Of a stretch of DNA of 50,250 nucleotides, positions 8,378 through 17,328 are shown piece by piece. Under the pieces are notes generated by a model. It worked only from the letters and a program-made list of their open reading frames with translations, searched no databases and had not been told where the DNA came from. The position numbers were made by a program, and so were the translations under genes. The stretch is from NCBI GenBank assembly GCA_020051155.1, contig JAGVJK010000011.1, positions 1 through 50,250 on the forward strand, read 5' to 3'. How positions within the stretch are numbered: position 1 is the stretch's first letter; each line of letters opens with the position of its first letter. Source of the stretch: Gammaproteobacteria bacterium. Lineage in GTDB: Bacteria > Pseudomonadota > Gammaproteobacteria > UBA1113.

Positions 8378-9335
8378 TCTTCAACAATCGCTCTTTCGTC
8401 TTTTCATCCGCAAAACTATTCCTCAACGAAGTCCTAGTAACTTCACGCAACGCATCATCACTTAAACCAAAATGTTCTTGTGCAGTCGTATACTCTTGCC
8501 CCAATGTCGTACCAAAATAAGGAGGATCATCTGAGCTCAACGTCACATTGCAACCTGCAGCGCGTAATTTCAAAAAAGGATGCGCAGCAAAGTTTGGGTA
8601 AAGTCCCAATGCAATGTTGCTGCCGGGACAAATTTCCAATGTCGTACCACGCTTCGCCAACTCTTCCACTAATGCAGGATCCTCAATAGAACGAACACCA
8701 TGACCAATGCGATCCACGGGTAAATAATTCAAAGCATCCCACACACTCTGCGGACCATCAAACTCACCGGCATGCACTGTACACGCCAGTCCCGCTTCAT
8801 GCGCAACATCATAAGCTTTCGCAAATAATTTACCGGGAAAACCCGCTTCATCACCACCGAGCCCAAATCCCACGACATAGGGATGTGGATGAGCTCGCGC
8901 CTTCAAAGCCACTTCTAATACCTTGTCAGAACCAAAATGACGCACGCCCGTAATGATTAAGCGTCCTTCAATGCCGAATTCTTTCTTCGCATCTTCAATC
9001 CCCTCAATCGCACCGGCTAAATGATCTTCGTAGGAAACGCCACACAACGCCGCATGATCCGGGGAAATCATCATTTCCGTATAAATCCCACCTTGCTTGG
9101 CACTGCGCGCCAGATAATCATAGGTCATATCGCGATAATCTTGTCGATTGCGCAACACCATGCTGGCTTCGTCATAGACTTTTAAGAAATGCAGAAAGTC
9201 TTGCCACAAAAAGGTGTCATTGGGGCCCATGATGGCTTCTGATACTTGTAATTGATTGCGGGCAGCGATTTGACGGACCAAGGAGGGAGGCATTGTCCCC
9301 TCTAAATGCACATGGAGTTCAGCTTTTGGGATCAT
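8343..9335 (-). CDS. add: Adenosine (or adenine) deaminase
   Basis: A 330-residue amidohydrolase that deaminates adenosine to inosine, or adenine to hypoxanthine, in purine salvage. Zinc and catalytic elements are visible in order: AELHVHLEGT (HxH), CTVHAGEFDGP, DRIGHGVRS and SLSSDDPPYFGT (the Asp pair). The SDDPPYF tail of the last motif also occurs in the adenine-deaminase branch, so the exact base or nucleoside preference is open. It starts the purine-salvage theme that continues with the phosphorylases and cytidine deaminase downstream. Its 3' end overlaps the Fic gene. Confidence 0.9.
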   Translation of the reverse strand: MIPKAELHVHLEGTMPPSLVRQIAARNQLQVSEAIMGPNDTFLWQDFLHFLKVYDEASMVLRNRQDYRDMTYDYLARSAKQGGIYTEMMISPDHAALCGVSYEDHLAGAIEGIEDAKKEFGIEGRLIITGVRHFGSDKVLEVALKARAHPHPYVVGFGLGGDEAGFPGKLFAKAYDVAHEAGLACTVHAGEFDGPQSVWDALNYLPVDRIGHGVRSIEDPALVEELAKRGTTLEICPGSNIALGLYPNFAAHPFLKLRAAGCNVTLSSDDPPYFGTTLGQEYTTAQEHFGLSDDALREVTRTSLRNSFADEKTKERLLKSVGKEFNLEKQ

Positions 9336-9421
9336 GTTTCAATCGTCTCTAAATTTGAAAGGGCATAGGATGGCAAAATTAGAGGGATTAGTAAAGAGGA
9401 GTGAGTGGTGTTTTATTATAC

Positions 9422-10018
9422 TTACCAGCGGCATCTTATTCTTGGCTTTTTAACACGGACCTCGTTTTGCTTAGCGCAAAAATCACTAAAGGCTGCGCTT
9501 AAAGATGAAGAGCTTAATAATAATGCATAAGTTCGAGAGTCTGGATTCTTTCTAGCATATAGATAGATATCGTCCATAGTAGTGTTTTTATTTTTCAGCA
9601 TCTTATTCATCTCGCTCCATGGATGATTAAAAAAACCACGTTTTCCTATAGTGCTTTGTAGACCTTTTCGACTATTTGCATAAATTTTTCTAAACTCCGT
9701 TAAATGAAGTTCTTCAAGTTCTACTTTTAGGTTAATCAAATCATCTTGAACTTGTTTAAGCTGTTGCGTTCTGTGCGCTATGTGTTGTTGGCTTGATGGT
9801 GTAGCAAGTTGTTGTAAAGCCTCTAACTGTGGAATTGCTTTCTCTATGAAATCTCTTTCCGCCTGTACTTCTGGAGGGCAAGGAAGCTCAGGAAATCTTC
9901 TTCCTTCACTCTCTTCGTCTCTTATAAAACTCTCTATGCTACTTTTTCGCGCAAGTAACTTTTGACGGAAGTCTGTCAAAGCCTTTCGTATTTGTTGTTC
10001 ATCTGATACAACGGACAT
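9422..10018 (-). CDS. Hypothetical coiled-coil protein
   Basis: Not recognised. The start at 10018 has AAGGGT 8 bases upstream and gives 198 residues. An in-frame ATG at 10087 would add 23 residues but has no clear ribosome site. The first 120 residues are charged and heptad-like (runs of Leu, Glu, Gln and Lys around IEKAIPQLEALQQL and LKQVQDDLINLKVELEELHL), predicting a long coiled coil. The C-terminal part is basic and ends in VRVKKPRIRCRW. No signal peptide or membrane segment is seen. It lies between the add/fic block and the transporter. In an intracellular bacterium a secreted effector is one possibility, but nothing specific supports it. Confidence 0.6.
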   Translation of the reverse strand: MSVVSDEQQIRKALTDFRQKLLARKSSIESFIRDEESEGRRFPELPCPPEVQAERDFIEKAIPQLEALQQLATPSSQQHIAHRTQQLKQVQDDLINLKVELEELHLTEFRKIYANSRKGLQSTIGKRGFFNHPWSEMNKMLKNKNTTMDDIYLYARKNPDSRTYALLLSSSSLSAAFSDFCAKQNEVRVKKPRIRCRW

Positions 10019-10155
10019 TAATTTACACCCTTTAAACAGCTCAAAACCCGCATCAATTTGCCTTTCTCTCGCGCATAAAGATGCCATTAATGCACTTAGA
10101 TTAACAAAGATTTATTAAGAAAATATTATGAATCAGCAATCGCCAACATCATTTT

Positions 10156-11469
10156 TTACTCCGACATCGGTTTACAAAAAGTTTCTCGCAACCCCAAAGC
10201 CATACCTAATCCCACCAACAGCGCAATAGGAAAAATTAAAAAGGAAATTTCATAATCCCGCAACGTATAAAATGGCGCTCCCGCCACCATGGCATGATCC
10301 CAAAAAGAATCAATCACAAGCCCAAATAATTGTTGAAAAAGACCCGCCCCACCCATGACCAGCATGGATCCCAGCCCAAGAGATGTGCCTGTCAGCGACG
10401 GTGGGTTACTATCCGCAATCACTGGATACCCTAAAATCTGCGCACTGGTAAAAAAACCTAAAGCAAAAAATGAAATAAGCGCTAAAGAAAAGCTTAAAGG
10501 ATGAATCAAAAGAATTGGCAATAACGTCAGTAAAGAGAGACAAGCCCCGAGCACCATCACCGGTTTACGCTGTCCCCAATGATCGGATAACGCGCCAAAC
10601 AACGGTGAACCTACAATCGTACCGATATAAATCATAGAAGATACCGTTGTCGCTTGCGTCACAGTCAATTGACTAGTTTGTTGTAGATACAAAGAGCCCC
10701 ACAATGCACCCAACACCATCAATGGTGCATTCAATGTAGAAATGAAAATACCACTTTTCCAATTTTGCCCATTACTCAAAGAATGTTTTACTTGCTTCCA
10801 AAAGACAGCAATAGAAAAAGGTGGACTAACATGATGAGCAAACCCACCACCCTGTGGCGCATCGTGCACATAATGCTTAATCACAAAAAACAACACAATG
10901 CCCAGCAGACCATTGACGAGCATGGTATAATGCCATCCGACACTCTGTGCTAATAACGAAAAAGGCGTGTGAGCAACGGCACCACCTAACATAGCAAGCG
11001 TCACAATGACGCCAGTGACCAACGCTAATTGTCGTGCTGGAAACCAGCGCGATGCTAAAATCAAGCACGTTAAAAAACAAAAGGCATTACTACAGCCGGT
11101 AATAAAATGACTGATCGTAGCAAAAGTAAAGGTAGTAGAAACAGCAAAGAAAAAGGTGCTCACCACACAAACACCCATGGCCCATAAAATAACTTTTTTT
11201 GTGGAACAGTAATCCGCTAAAATTCCTGCCGGATATAAACACAGCATATTGCCATACAAAAATAAGGAAGACAGCGCTGCCAACTGCGCGCCAGTGATAT
11301 GAAAGCTTTGCATTAAATCGCCACTAATGGCATCAAACATACTCATCTGAATAAATGCGTAAAAGAAAAATAATGCTGCCGAGAGACAAACAATCCATGA
11401 TGCAAGGGGGGCATGAGTATGAGTCCAAACACCCGCAGCAGGTGTTTGCGATGTATCGTTATTCATCAT
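10156..11469 (-). CDS. MFS transporter, probable nucleoside uptake
   Basis: A 437-residue major facilitator with about 12 membrane segments. A loop after TM2 with [11 protein letters not shown] and a matching [12 protein letters not shown] in the second half are the usual MFS loop motifs. Its ATG overlaps the tdk stop (ATGA), so the two are co-translated. In Legionella pneumophila, Pht-family MFS carriers are linked to tdk and serve thymidine scavenging. By that analogy and the salvage genes around it, this carrier probably imports pyrimidine nucleosides. Family membership in Pht itself is not proven from sequence alone. Confidence 0.8.
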   Translation of the reverse strand: MMNNDTSQTPAAGVWTHTHAPLASWIVCLSAALFFFYAFIQMSMFDAISGDLMQSFHITGAQLAALSSLFLYGNMLCLYPAGILADYCSTKKVILWAMGVCVVSTFFFAVSTTFTFATISHFITGCSNAFCFLTCLILASRWFPARQLALVTGVIVTLAMLGGAVAHTPFSLLAQSVGWHYTMLVNGLLGIVLFFVIKHYVHDAPQGGGFAHHVSPPFSIAVFWKQVKHSLSNGQNWKSGIFISTLNAPLMVLGALWGSLYLQQTSQLTVTQATTVSSMIYIGTIVGSPLFGALSDHWGQRKPVMVLGACLSLLTLLPILLIHPLSFSLALISFFALGFFTSAQILGYPVIADSNPPSLTGTSLGLGSMLVMGGAGLFQQLFGLVIDSFWDHAMVAGAPFYTLRDYEISFLIFPIALLVGLGMALGLRETFCKPMSE

Positions 11470-12071
11470 GCTTTCGGTTTCTCATGCTGACGATGAGAAT
11501 GGCCTAATTTAAAATGACGACGGCAGGTGGAAACGTATCGATCATTACCACCAATTTCAATTTGCTCGCCCTTCGTAACGGGATTGCCTTGTGCATCAAT
11601 GCGCATATTCATCGTTGCTTTTTTCCCACAATGGCAAATGGTTTTTATTTCAGAAAGTTCCTCCGCCCAGGCTAATAATGCCATGCTGCCAGGAAATGGT
11701 TCACCACGAAAGTCAGTGCGTAAGCCATAGGCTAATACGGGAATATGCAGTTGATCGGCAATGTCCGTTAATTGTGAGACTTGCTCCTTCGTGAGAAATT
11801 GCGCCTCATCCACCAACACACATTGAATGTTAGGATTGTTATCGATTGCTTGTTGTGTCTGGGTGAATAAATTATCTTTTTCGTTAAACGCAATGGCATT
11901 CGCACTTAAACCAATGCGGGAGGTAATAGTGCCCACAGCAAAACGATGATCAATACTCGGTGAAAATAGCAACGTATCCATTCCGCGTTCTTGATAATTG
12001 TAGCTCGATTGCAGCAGAGACGTTGTTTTGCCAGCATTCATTGCAGAATAGTAAAAATGTAACTTCGCCAC
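11466..12071 (-). CDS. tdk: Thymidine kinase
   Basis: TK1-type thymidine kinase, 201 residues, phosphorylates thymidine with ATP to give dTMP. The P-loop [12 protein letters not shown] lies at about residues 9-20, VLVDEAQFL is the Walker B/catalytic region, and the lasso domain holds the zinc ligands CHCGKKA and a later Cys in STCRRH. It is the first gene of a two-gene unit with the MFS carrier and follows the SH3 protein gene with a 6-base gap, so it may be transcribed from further upstream. Confidence 0.96.
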   Translation of the reverse strand: MAKLHFYYSAMNAGKTTSLLQSSYNYQERGMDTLLFSPSIDHRFAVGTITSRIGLSANAIAFNEKDNLFTQTQQAIDNNPNIQCVLVDEAQFLTKEQVSQLTDIADQLHIPVLAYGLRTDFRGEPFPGSMALLAWAEELSEIKTICHCGKKATMNMRIDAQGNPVTKGEQIEIGGNDRYVSTCRRHFKLGHSHRQHEKPKA

Positions 12072-12077
12072 CTTCCC

Positions 12078-12740
12078 TTAATCCCAGGTTGAACGACGAC
12101 GTTTAAAGGCAATGCGTGAAATGATTAAACCAATGATCATACCCAAGATTAAAATGCTAGCACCTGAAATAAACCAAGCGCGATTTTCTCGTTGAATCGC
12201 CGTGTAATTTAACATTTCTTGAGTAGATAATTTTACGATGGTGTTAGGTGTTGCAGCATTGGCACTGGCTAAAGCATTTAGCTTTTCTTTGACATCACCG
12301 TAGTAAGATTTTGAAGGATCCATGGTTGCTGCAGGTGCGGGTGCTGTGTCAGCCACCACAGCAGCCTGATCTGCTGTAGCTTTTTGTGCGGCGGGTGTGT
12401 TTTGATTGGTTGCGGGCGTGTCCGACGATGCAACTGCTGGAGCTACATCAGCACCAGCCGGTTGTGATAATACTGGCATTGCTGGAGGTGTTGCGGTTAA
12501 TGCTGAGGAGGGAACCCAGCCACGTTTTTTATCCGGGGTGACGACTAAAGCATAATCTGTGCTGCGATCAACACCGATCACATCCACTTTGCTATCTTTG
12601 ACTAATTTACTACTGACATCCGCATATTCGCTAGGACCTGCGCGCAAGAGCGCTTCAGCTGGACCTGCCACATAACGCGTGTCGGCAAACACGCTCACAC
12701 ACACAACAAGGGCGATGCAGGCTAAAAAGAATTTTTTCAT
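12078..12740 (-). CDS. SH3-domain membrane-anchored envelope protein (YgiM/TIGR04211-like)
   Basis: 220 residues. A signal peptide (about 1-19, ending VFADT) is followed by a bacterial SH3 domain (about 22-85, LLRAGPSEYADV ... GWVPSSALT). Next comes an Ala/Pro/Thr-rich linker (about 86-150), a short helical stretch, a C-terminal membrane span (about WFISGASILILGMIIGLIIS) and a basic tail KRRRSTWD. This order matches the SH3-and-anchor family typified by E. coli YgiM, of uncertain role in the periplasm. The gene lies 6 bases upstream of tdk. The link to nucleoside salvage is probably only positional. Confidence 0.85.
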   Translation of the reverse strand: MKKFFLACIALVVCVSVFADTRYVAGPAEALLRAGPSEYADVSSKLVKDSKVDVIGVDRSTDYALVVTPDKKRGWVPSSALTATPPAMPVLSQPAGADVAPAVASSDTPATNQNTPAAQKATADQAAVVADTAPAPAATMDPSKSYYGDVKEKLNALASANAATPNTIVKLSTQEMLNYTAIQRENRAWFISGASILILGMIIGLIISRIAFKRRRSTWD

Positions 12741-12775
12741 GGTCTACTCCGTATTGATAAGTCCCTGTACATTTA

Positions 12776-12922
12776 CTAGGGGATGTTGACAATTCTACTA
12801 TCTTGGGCAAACTGCCTCGATTTTCTGTGCTTCGTTGCTCACATAGTATATATATGCTGCGCTACGATGCTCGAAAATCGAGGCAGTTTGCCGCAAGCTA
12901 GCGAATTGTCAACAGCCCCTAA
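12776..12922. repeat. Large imperfect palindrome, MITE-like (family E)
   Basis: An element of about 147 bp folds on itself along nearly its whole length. Outer arms are 12776-12795 and 12903-12922 (GTTGACAATTC / GAATTGTCAAC, 18 of 20 matching). Inner arms are 12806-12825 and 12873-12892 (20 of 20), and the centre is partly paired around TATATATA. It fills most of the 295-base gap between the divergent SH3 and nucleoside phosphorylase genes, whose promoters must therefore lie in or beside it. No coding sequence is seen in it. Confidence 0.8.
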
Positions 12923-13035
12923 TTGAAGGTATTGAATGTTTTGCATTTTAACGGATCTTGCGTTAGCTTCCCAGGTGTTAAGAACGGATAAATGGATTAA
13001 ATTCAACAAAGAATACTAAATAAGGATGTTTTTTC

Positions 13036-13914
13036 ATGCATCACGATAAAAAAATGAGCGAAGCGGACCTAATTTTGAACGACCGCGGCGCTATCTATCA
13101 TTTAGGGCTGTGTCCAGGAGAAATCGCCGATACCGTCATTACTGTGGGGGATCCAGAGCGTGTGCCGCTAGTGTCTCGTTATTTTGATTCCATTGAATTC
13201 ACCATGCAGCATCGAGAAATGGTGACACATACGGGTTATTTGGGTCGCAAACGTTTAACGGTGATGTCCACGGGGATGGGGACTGGGGCCATCGATATTG
13301 TCTTAAATGAGTTAGATGCTTTGGTTAATGTGAATTTTCAAACCCGTCGTGTTAAAGAACCGCTGACCTCGCTGAATATTATCCGCTTAGGAACAACAGG
13401 GGGCTTGCAAGCGGAGATTCCCTTAGACAGTATTATTCTTTCTAGTTACGCAATGGGGTTGGATAGCTTGATGCACTATTATCAATATCAACCCTTACCC
13501 GAAGAAATCATTTTGCAAAAAGCTGTGACGGATCATTTAAAAGAATTGTCGGAAGGATTCTATGTATTTTCGGGCAGCCAATTATTATTGAGAAAGTTTA
13601 CGTCTCAGGAAACTCTTAGTGGTATTACAGCGACATGCCCAGGTTTTTATGGTTCACAAGGACGTATCTTGCGTGCACCGTTACAACACCCGCAATTGCT
13701 ACAGCAATTAACGACCTTTAATCACGACGGTTTAAGAGTAACAAATCTTGAAATGGAAACAGTGGGTATTTATGGCTTGGGTGCATTGTTAGGTCATCAC
13801 ACCTGTTCGCTGAGTTCTGTAATTGTCAATCGAGCGACAAAGGTGTTTAGTAACCGTATGCAGCAAGGGGTGCTGGATTTGATCGAATATGCGTTAGCTC
13901 GTCTTGCAGAGTGA
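13036..13914 (+). CDS. Nucleoside phosphorylase, uridine-phosphorylase-like
   Basis: 292 residues, PNP_UDP superfamily. It probably cleaves uridine or a related nucleoside with phosphate. Visible motifs are VITVGDPERVPLV (phosphate-binding Arg), MSTGMGTGAIDIV, IIRLGTTGGLQ and NLEMETVGIYGLG (the ribose-binding MET region), with a late NRATKVF. The length and the LNELDALVN segment suggest a longer subgroup than E. coli Udp, so the base preference should not be taken for granted. An AAGGA site lies about 10 bases before the ATG. An in-frame ATG six codons on is an alternative start. Confidence 0.85.
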   Translation: MHHDKKMSEADLILNDRGAIYHLGLCPGEIADTVITVGDPERVPLVSRYFDSIEFTMQHREMVTHTGYLGRKRLTVMSTGMGTGAIDIVLNELDALVNVNFQTRRVKEPLTSLNIIRLGTTGGLQAEIPLDSIILSSYAMGLDSLMHYYQYQPLPEEIILQKAVTDHLKELSEGFYVFSGSQLLLRKFTSQETLSGITATCPGFYGSQGRILRAPLQHPQLLQQLTTFNHDGLRVTNLEMETVGIYGLGALLGHHTCSLSSVIVNRATKVFSNRMQQGVLDLIEYALARLAE

Positions 13915-13953
13915 TGTTTAGATCACTACAAAAAATTTCAGAGAAAATGTATC

Positions 13954-14106
13954 AAAGAGTGCCTTCTCCCCTTGAGGGAGAAGGTGGCCGAAGGCCGGAT
14001 GAGGGGTATCCAATTAGTTAATTTCAACAAAGTATTTTACCTGAATTTGATCACCCCTCATCCGCCCGTTGGGCACCTTCTCCCTCAAGGGGAGAAGGCA
14101 CTCTTT
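13954..14106. repeat. Palindromic repeat family A, full copy 1
   Basis: A 153-bp element with long inverted arms. It begins AAAGAGTGCCTTCTCCCCTT and ends with the complement, with inner arms GGATGAGGGGT / ACCCCTCATCC and a unique A+T-rich centre. It sits between the convergent ends of the nucleoside phosphorylase and deoC genes and could form a bidirectional stop. Two more full copies (32449-32601, same orientation; 46476-46625, reversed) and a 39-bp deleted copy (45882-45920) are in this window. Confidence 0.9.
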
Positions 14107-14117
14107 AGGATGTGATC

Positions 14118-14819
14118 TTAATTTTCAAGCAATTGACTCGTGCCAAAGCGCACGTGATCTCGACAGATCCATTCCGTGCCCATGATGCTTTCTATGAGAT
14201 GTAAATAATCGCGAGCTTGTTCTAAGGTTCTAATGCCGCCAGAGAGTTTTAAGCCAACAGTTCGTGGTGTAGTTTTTATAACATTTAACATCACTTGTGC
14301 TGCTTCCAAGGTCGCTCCCGTGCCAATTTTGCCCGTAGAAGTTTTTAAAAAATCAGCACCAGCTGTGACTGCATCGCGACTGGCTTGCTCAATGCGTTCT
14401 GCTGTTAACAATGCGCCTGTTTCTAAAATCACTTTCATAATCTTTGTGCCGCAAGCACGACGACATTCCGTTAAAAACGCTACAGGGTCATCCCCAGTTT
14501 CACCAAGATAAACATGATACGGCGTGACGATATCAATTTCATCTGCGCCCGCAGCAATCGCATGTTCTATATCATGACAAACAGTCTCTAATGTTTCATG
14601 CCCCGTAGGGAAATTAACAACGGTCGTCACTGCAAGATCCGAATGTTGTTTTACCAAAGAAACAAAACGGGGATATACACAAAGACTTGCCACGGGACCC
14701 CAAGCCGAATGCCCACGTTGACACAATTCCAGAATAGCCTCTGGCGTGTCATGGTCCTGTAAGCGAGTGAGATCTAATAACGCGATAATTTTTTCAATGG
14801 GATAAATAGCTTGTGTCAT
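14118..14819 (-). CDS. deoC: Deoxyribose-phosphate aldolase
   Basis: DeoC, 233 residues from the ATG at 14819, splits 2-deoxyribose-5-phosphate to acetaldehyde and glyceraldehyde-3-phosphate, ending deoxynucleoside breakdown. The Schiff-base Lys lies in ADFLKTSTGK. EIDIVTPYHVYLGE carries the conserved Asp, and VGLKLSGGIRT is the phosphate-binding end. The start chosen overlaps the punA stop as ATGA; an in-frame upstream start at 14840 lies inside punA and is less likely. It forms one unit with punA and cdd. Confidence 0.95.
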   Translation of the reverse strand: MTQAIYPIEKIIALLDLTRLQDHDTPEAILELCQRGHSAWGPVASLCVYPRFVSLVKQHSDLAVTTVVNFPTGHETLETVCHDIEHAIAAGADEIDIVTPYHVYLGETGDDPVAFLTECRRACGTKIMKVILETGALLTAERIEQASRDAVTAGADFLKTSTGKIGTGATLEAAQVMLNVIKTTPRTVGLKLSGGIRTLEQARDYLHLIESIMGTEWICRDHVRFGTSQLLEN

Positions 14820-15646
14820 TGCGTTGCCAGCTCTCCACAAAAGGCTCGGATTAAACGAATCATATTATGAGAGGCGCGCTCTGCATGATAAAGCGTACCT
14901 TCATGAGAAAGTTTTTCCGAGCTCATGCCAGCGGCCAAATTTGTAATAGCGCTCAACACCGCAACTTTTAATCCGCAATGACGTGCCACAATGACTTCCG
15001 GTACTGTTGACATACCAACAGCGGTGGCGCCTAAAATTCGAAAGGCTTGAATTTCCGCGGGTGTTTCAAACATAGGCCCACTCACACAGGCATAAATGCC
15101 TTGTGGTAATGTAATATCAATAGACGCGGCAGTGTCTAATAACAACGTTCGTAAATGCAGATCATAGGCATCTTCCATTCCAAAAAATCGTGGGCCATAG
15201 GCATCATCGTTTGGACCAATTAAAGGATTACCGGGTTGCAAATTAATGTGATCAGTAATCAACATCAAATTACCCGCAACCACATCAGTGCGCAAAGAGC
15301 CTGCAGCATTGGTGATGAGCAACTCTGTGCAGCCGATGAGTTTCAATGTGCGAACCATGATTTTAATTTTATTCAGAGGAATGCCCTCATAAGAATGTAC
15401 GCGACCCTGCAAGCATGCAACAGGCAAACCATTCAACGTGCCTAATACGAGCCGGCTTGCATGTCCCACTACGGAACTGACAGGAAAGCCAGGTAACTCA
15501 CGATAGTCAAAGATAATGGGCTGCTCAATGTAATCAGCAAGAGAGCCTAAACCTGAACCTAAGATTAATCCTAATACTGGTTTTAAGGATCCAATTTTTT
15601 CTTTAATGAATGCGGCGGTAGAGATGGGGTCGATATGCGTCGTCAT
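14816..15646 (-). CDS. punA: Purine-nucleoside phosphorylase (trimeric type)
   Basis: 276 residues. It phosphorolyses inosine, guanosine or xanthosine to free base and ribose-1-phosphate. Family elements in order are LGLILGSGLGSLAD (phosphate-binding loop), VVGHASRLVLG, LQGRVHSYEG, LITNAAGSLR, GPMFETPAEIQAF and GMSTVPEVIVARHCGL. The sequence resembles XapA/PunA of the low-molecular-mass class, not the hexameric DeoD class. It overlaps cdd upstream and deoC downstream by four bases each, so all three are probably co-translated. Confidence 0.94.
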   Translation of the reverse strand: MTTHIDPISTAAFIKEKIGSLKPVLGLILGSGLGSLADYIEQPIIFDYRELPGFPVSSVVGHASRLVLGTLNGLPVACLQGRVHSYEGIPLNKIKIMVRTLKLIGCTELLITNAAGSLRTDVVAGNLMLITDHINLQPGNPLIGPNDDAYGPRFFGMEDAYDLHLRTLLLDTAASIDITLPQGIYACVSGPMFETPAEIQAFRILGATAVGMSTVPEVIVARHCGLKVAVLSAITNLAAGMSSEKLSHEGTLYHAERASHNMIRLIRAFCGELATQ

Positions 15647-16056
15647 TTCGCGGTCTCCAAAAACTCTGGGCCGAAGGAATAAGGTTGTAATTGTTCTAAG
15701 GTATAGGTCACAAACTTACCCTGCGGATTTGCAAGATGTAACAGTGTCGTGCTGGGTTTTGAAAACTCTCGAATTCGTTGTAAGCAGATACCACAAGGAA
15801 TAATGGTTTGATTGCAATGCAATCCAGCAATGGCAATTTCTGCAATGTGTTGTTCACCATGACTCACCATGGTCGCAATAGCAGAAGCTTCGGCACAGAG
15901 TGTGGCACCGTAAGAGGCATTTTCTACATTGCAACCTATGAATAATTGTCCGCTAGTGGTTTTGATACAAGCACCCACAAAGAACTTTGAGTAGGGGGCA
16001 TAAGCACGATGCGCAACATCGAGCGCTGCTTTGACTAAGTCTTCTGCCGTCGTCAT
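15643..16056 (-). CDS. cdd: Cytidine deaminase
   Basis: 137 residues, the homotetrameric type. It deaminates cytidine or deoxycytidine to uridine or deoxyuridine. The zinc site is complete: CAEASA (Cys and catalytic Glu) and PCGICLQ (two Cys). The N-terminal YAPYSKFFVGA and GCNVENASYG bind the nucleoside. First gene of the cdd-punA-deoC unit; its product can feed the uridine-phosphorylase-like enzyme encoded nearby. The deoC-punA-cdd set with tdk and add makes a nearly full nucleoside-catabolism and salvage kit. Confidence 0.96.
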   Translation of the reverse strand: MTTAEDLVKAALDVAHRAYAPYSKFFVGACIKTTSGQLFIGCNVENASYGATLCAEASAIATMVSHGEQHIAEIAIAGLHCNQTIIPCGICLQRIREFSKPSTTLLHLANPQGKFVTYTLEQLQPYSFGPEFLETAK

Positions 16057-16065
16057 AAACTTTTC

Positions 16066-17322
16066 CTATAAATGAAATAGAAAACGAATCAGATAAAAAT
16101 AACCCATCGCAAATAACGCAGCGGCGGGCAAGGTAATCACCCAAGACATGAAAATGTTGCGTACCACGACCATGTTCAATGCACCAATACCGCGTGCTAA
16201 ACCAACGCCTAATACACCGCCGACTAAGGTCTGTGTGGTAGAAACGGGGATCCCAGTTCCTGTTGCAACAACAACGGTAAAGGCGGCAGCTAAGGTAGCA
16301 GCAAAGGCACGGCTGGGGGTGAGGGCAGTGATGCCAGTACCCACGGTTGCCATCACATTGCGACCGTACATCAATAAGCCGACAACAACACCAGTGCAAA
16401 CTAACAGAGGGATCCACATGGGCGCTGGTTGGTTAAACAATAATTGACTACTATCTTTTACTAACGCCGCAATGGCAGCGATAGGTCCCACGGCGATCGC
16501 AACATCATTTGAGCCGTGAGCAAAAACCATTGCACAGGCAGTAAAGAACATTAACACGCAAAAAATTTTTTCCACATCACCAAACTGGTCATGACGGCTA
16601 CCATAGGGATCCGGTGTGATACGATTAATCATAAACGAGCCAATAAACATGACAAGCAGACCGATACCGACAGTAATAAAGAAACCATCGATGATACCAA
16701 TGTGAAATCCTAAATGCGAAAGCCCACGCAGAATACTGGCAGTGGCCATCGCGATGCCGATCAAAAATAATAACAACGGCGCGTAACGTTTTGCATGATG
16801 AAAGGGACCCAAGCGAGTAAAGATTAAAACTTGGATCAGTGTAAAGAGTAAAAAGGAAAACAATCCGGCGAGTAATGGTGAGGTAATCCAACTAATAGCA
16901 ATTAAAGACACGGTGTGCCAATGAATAGCTTGTGCACCTAATACGATAGAGCCAAAGCCAACGATAGCGCCGATGATGGTATGAGTGATAGAAACAGGTA
17001 AGCCAAATATACTCGCGACTAACATCCACGTGGTCCCTGCTAGCAGGACAGCAAGCATGCCATAAATTAATATTTCCGGTTGATTGAGTAAACCACTTAC
17101 GTCGATGATGCCGTTACGCACCGTGTCGGAGACTTGCACGCCACCAATAAAGGCTCCGGCAAACTCAAAGATAATGGCAATCAAAATAGCTTGGCGAATA
17201 GTGATAGCCTTCGAGCCCATGGTGGTACTCATGATGTTAGCTAAATCATTTGCTCCTACGCCCCAAGCCATTAAAAAGCCGAAGCAACTTGCTAAGACAA
17301 GAGACAGTAAGCCTAATTCCAT
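16066..17322 (-). CDS. Low-affinity inorganic phosphate transporter, PiT family
   Basis: 418 residues with about ten to twelve membrane spans and the family's internal duplication. GVGANDLANIMSTTMG occurs near the N-terminus and FAHGSNDVAIAVGP in the second half, each followed by a phosphate-signature segment (VSDTVRNG; GTGIPVSTTQTLVGG). PiT carriers take up phosphate coupled to protons or sodium. The gene follows the DUF47/PhoU-like gene after 6 bases, a standard pairing. Phosphate supply suits the neighbouring phosphorylases, although that link is only inference. Confidence 0.93.
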   Translation of the reverse strand: MELGLLSLVLASCFGFLMAWGVGANDLANIMSTTMGSKAITIRQAILIAIIFEFAGAFIGGVQVSDTVRNGIIDVSGLLNQPEILIYGMLAVLLAGTTWMLVASIFGLPVSITHTIIGAIVGFGSIVLGAQAIHWHTVSLIAISWITSPLLAGLFSFLLFTLIQVLIFTRLGPFHHAKRYAPLLLFLIGIAMATASILRGLSHLGFHIGIIDGFFITVGIGLLVMFIGSFMINRITPDPYGSRHDQFGDVEKIFCVLMFFTACAMVFAHGSNDVAIAVGPIAAIAALVKDSSQLLFNQPAPMWIPLLVCTGVVVGLLMYGRNVMATVGTGITALTPSRAFAATLAAAFTVVVATGTGIPVSTTQTLVGGVLGVGLARGIGALNMVVVRNIFMSWVITLPAAALFAMGYFYLIRFLFHL

Positions 17323-17328
17323 AGGTGA

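Noticed and set aside
15953..16417. 154-codon frame overlapping cdd and the phosphate carrier
   Set aside because: It is a Cys/Arg/Trp-rich out-of-frame reading of the carrier gene and matches nothing.
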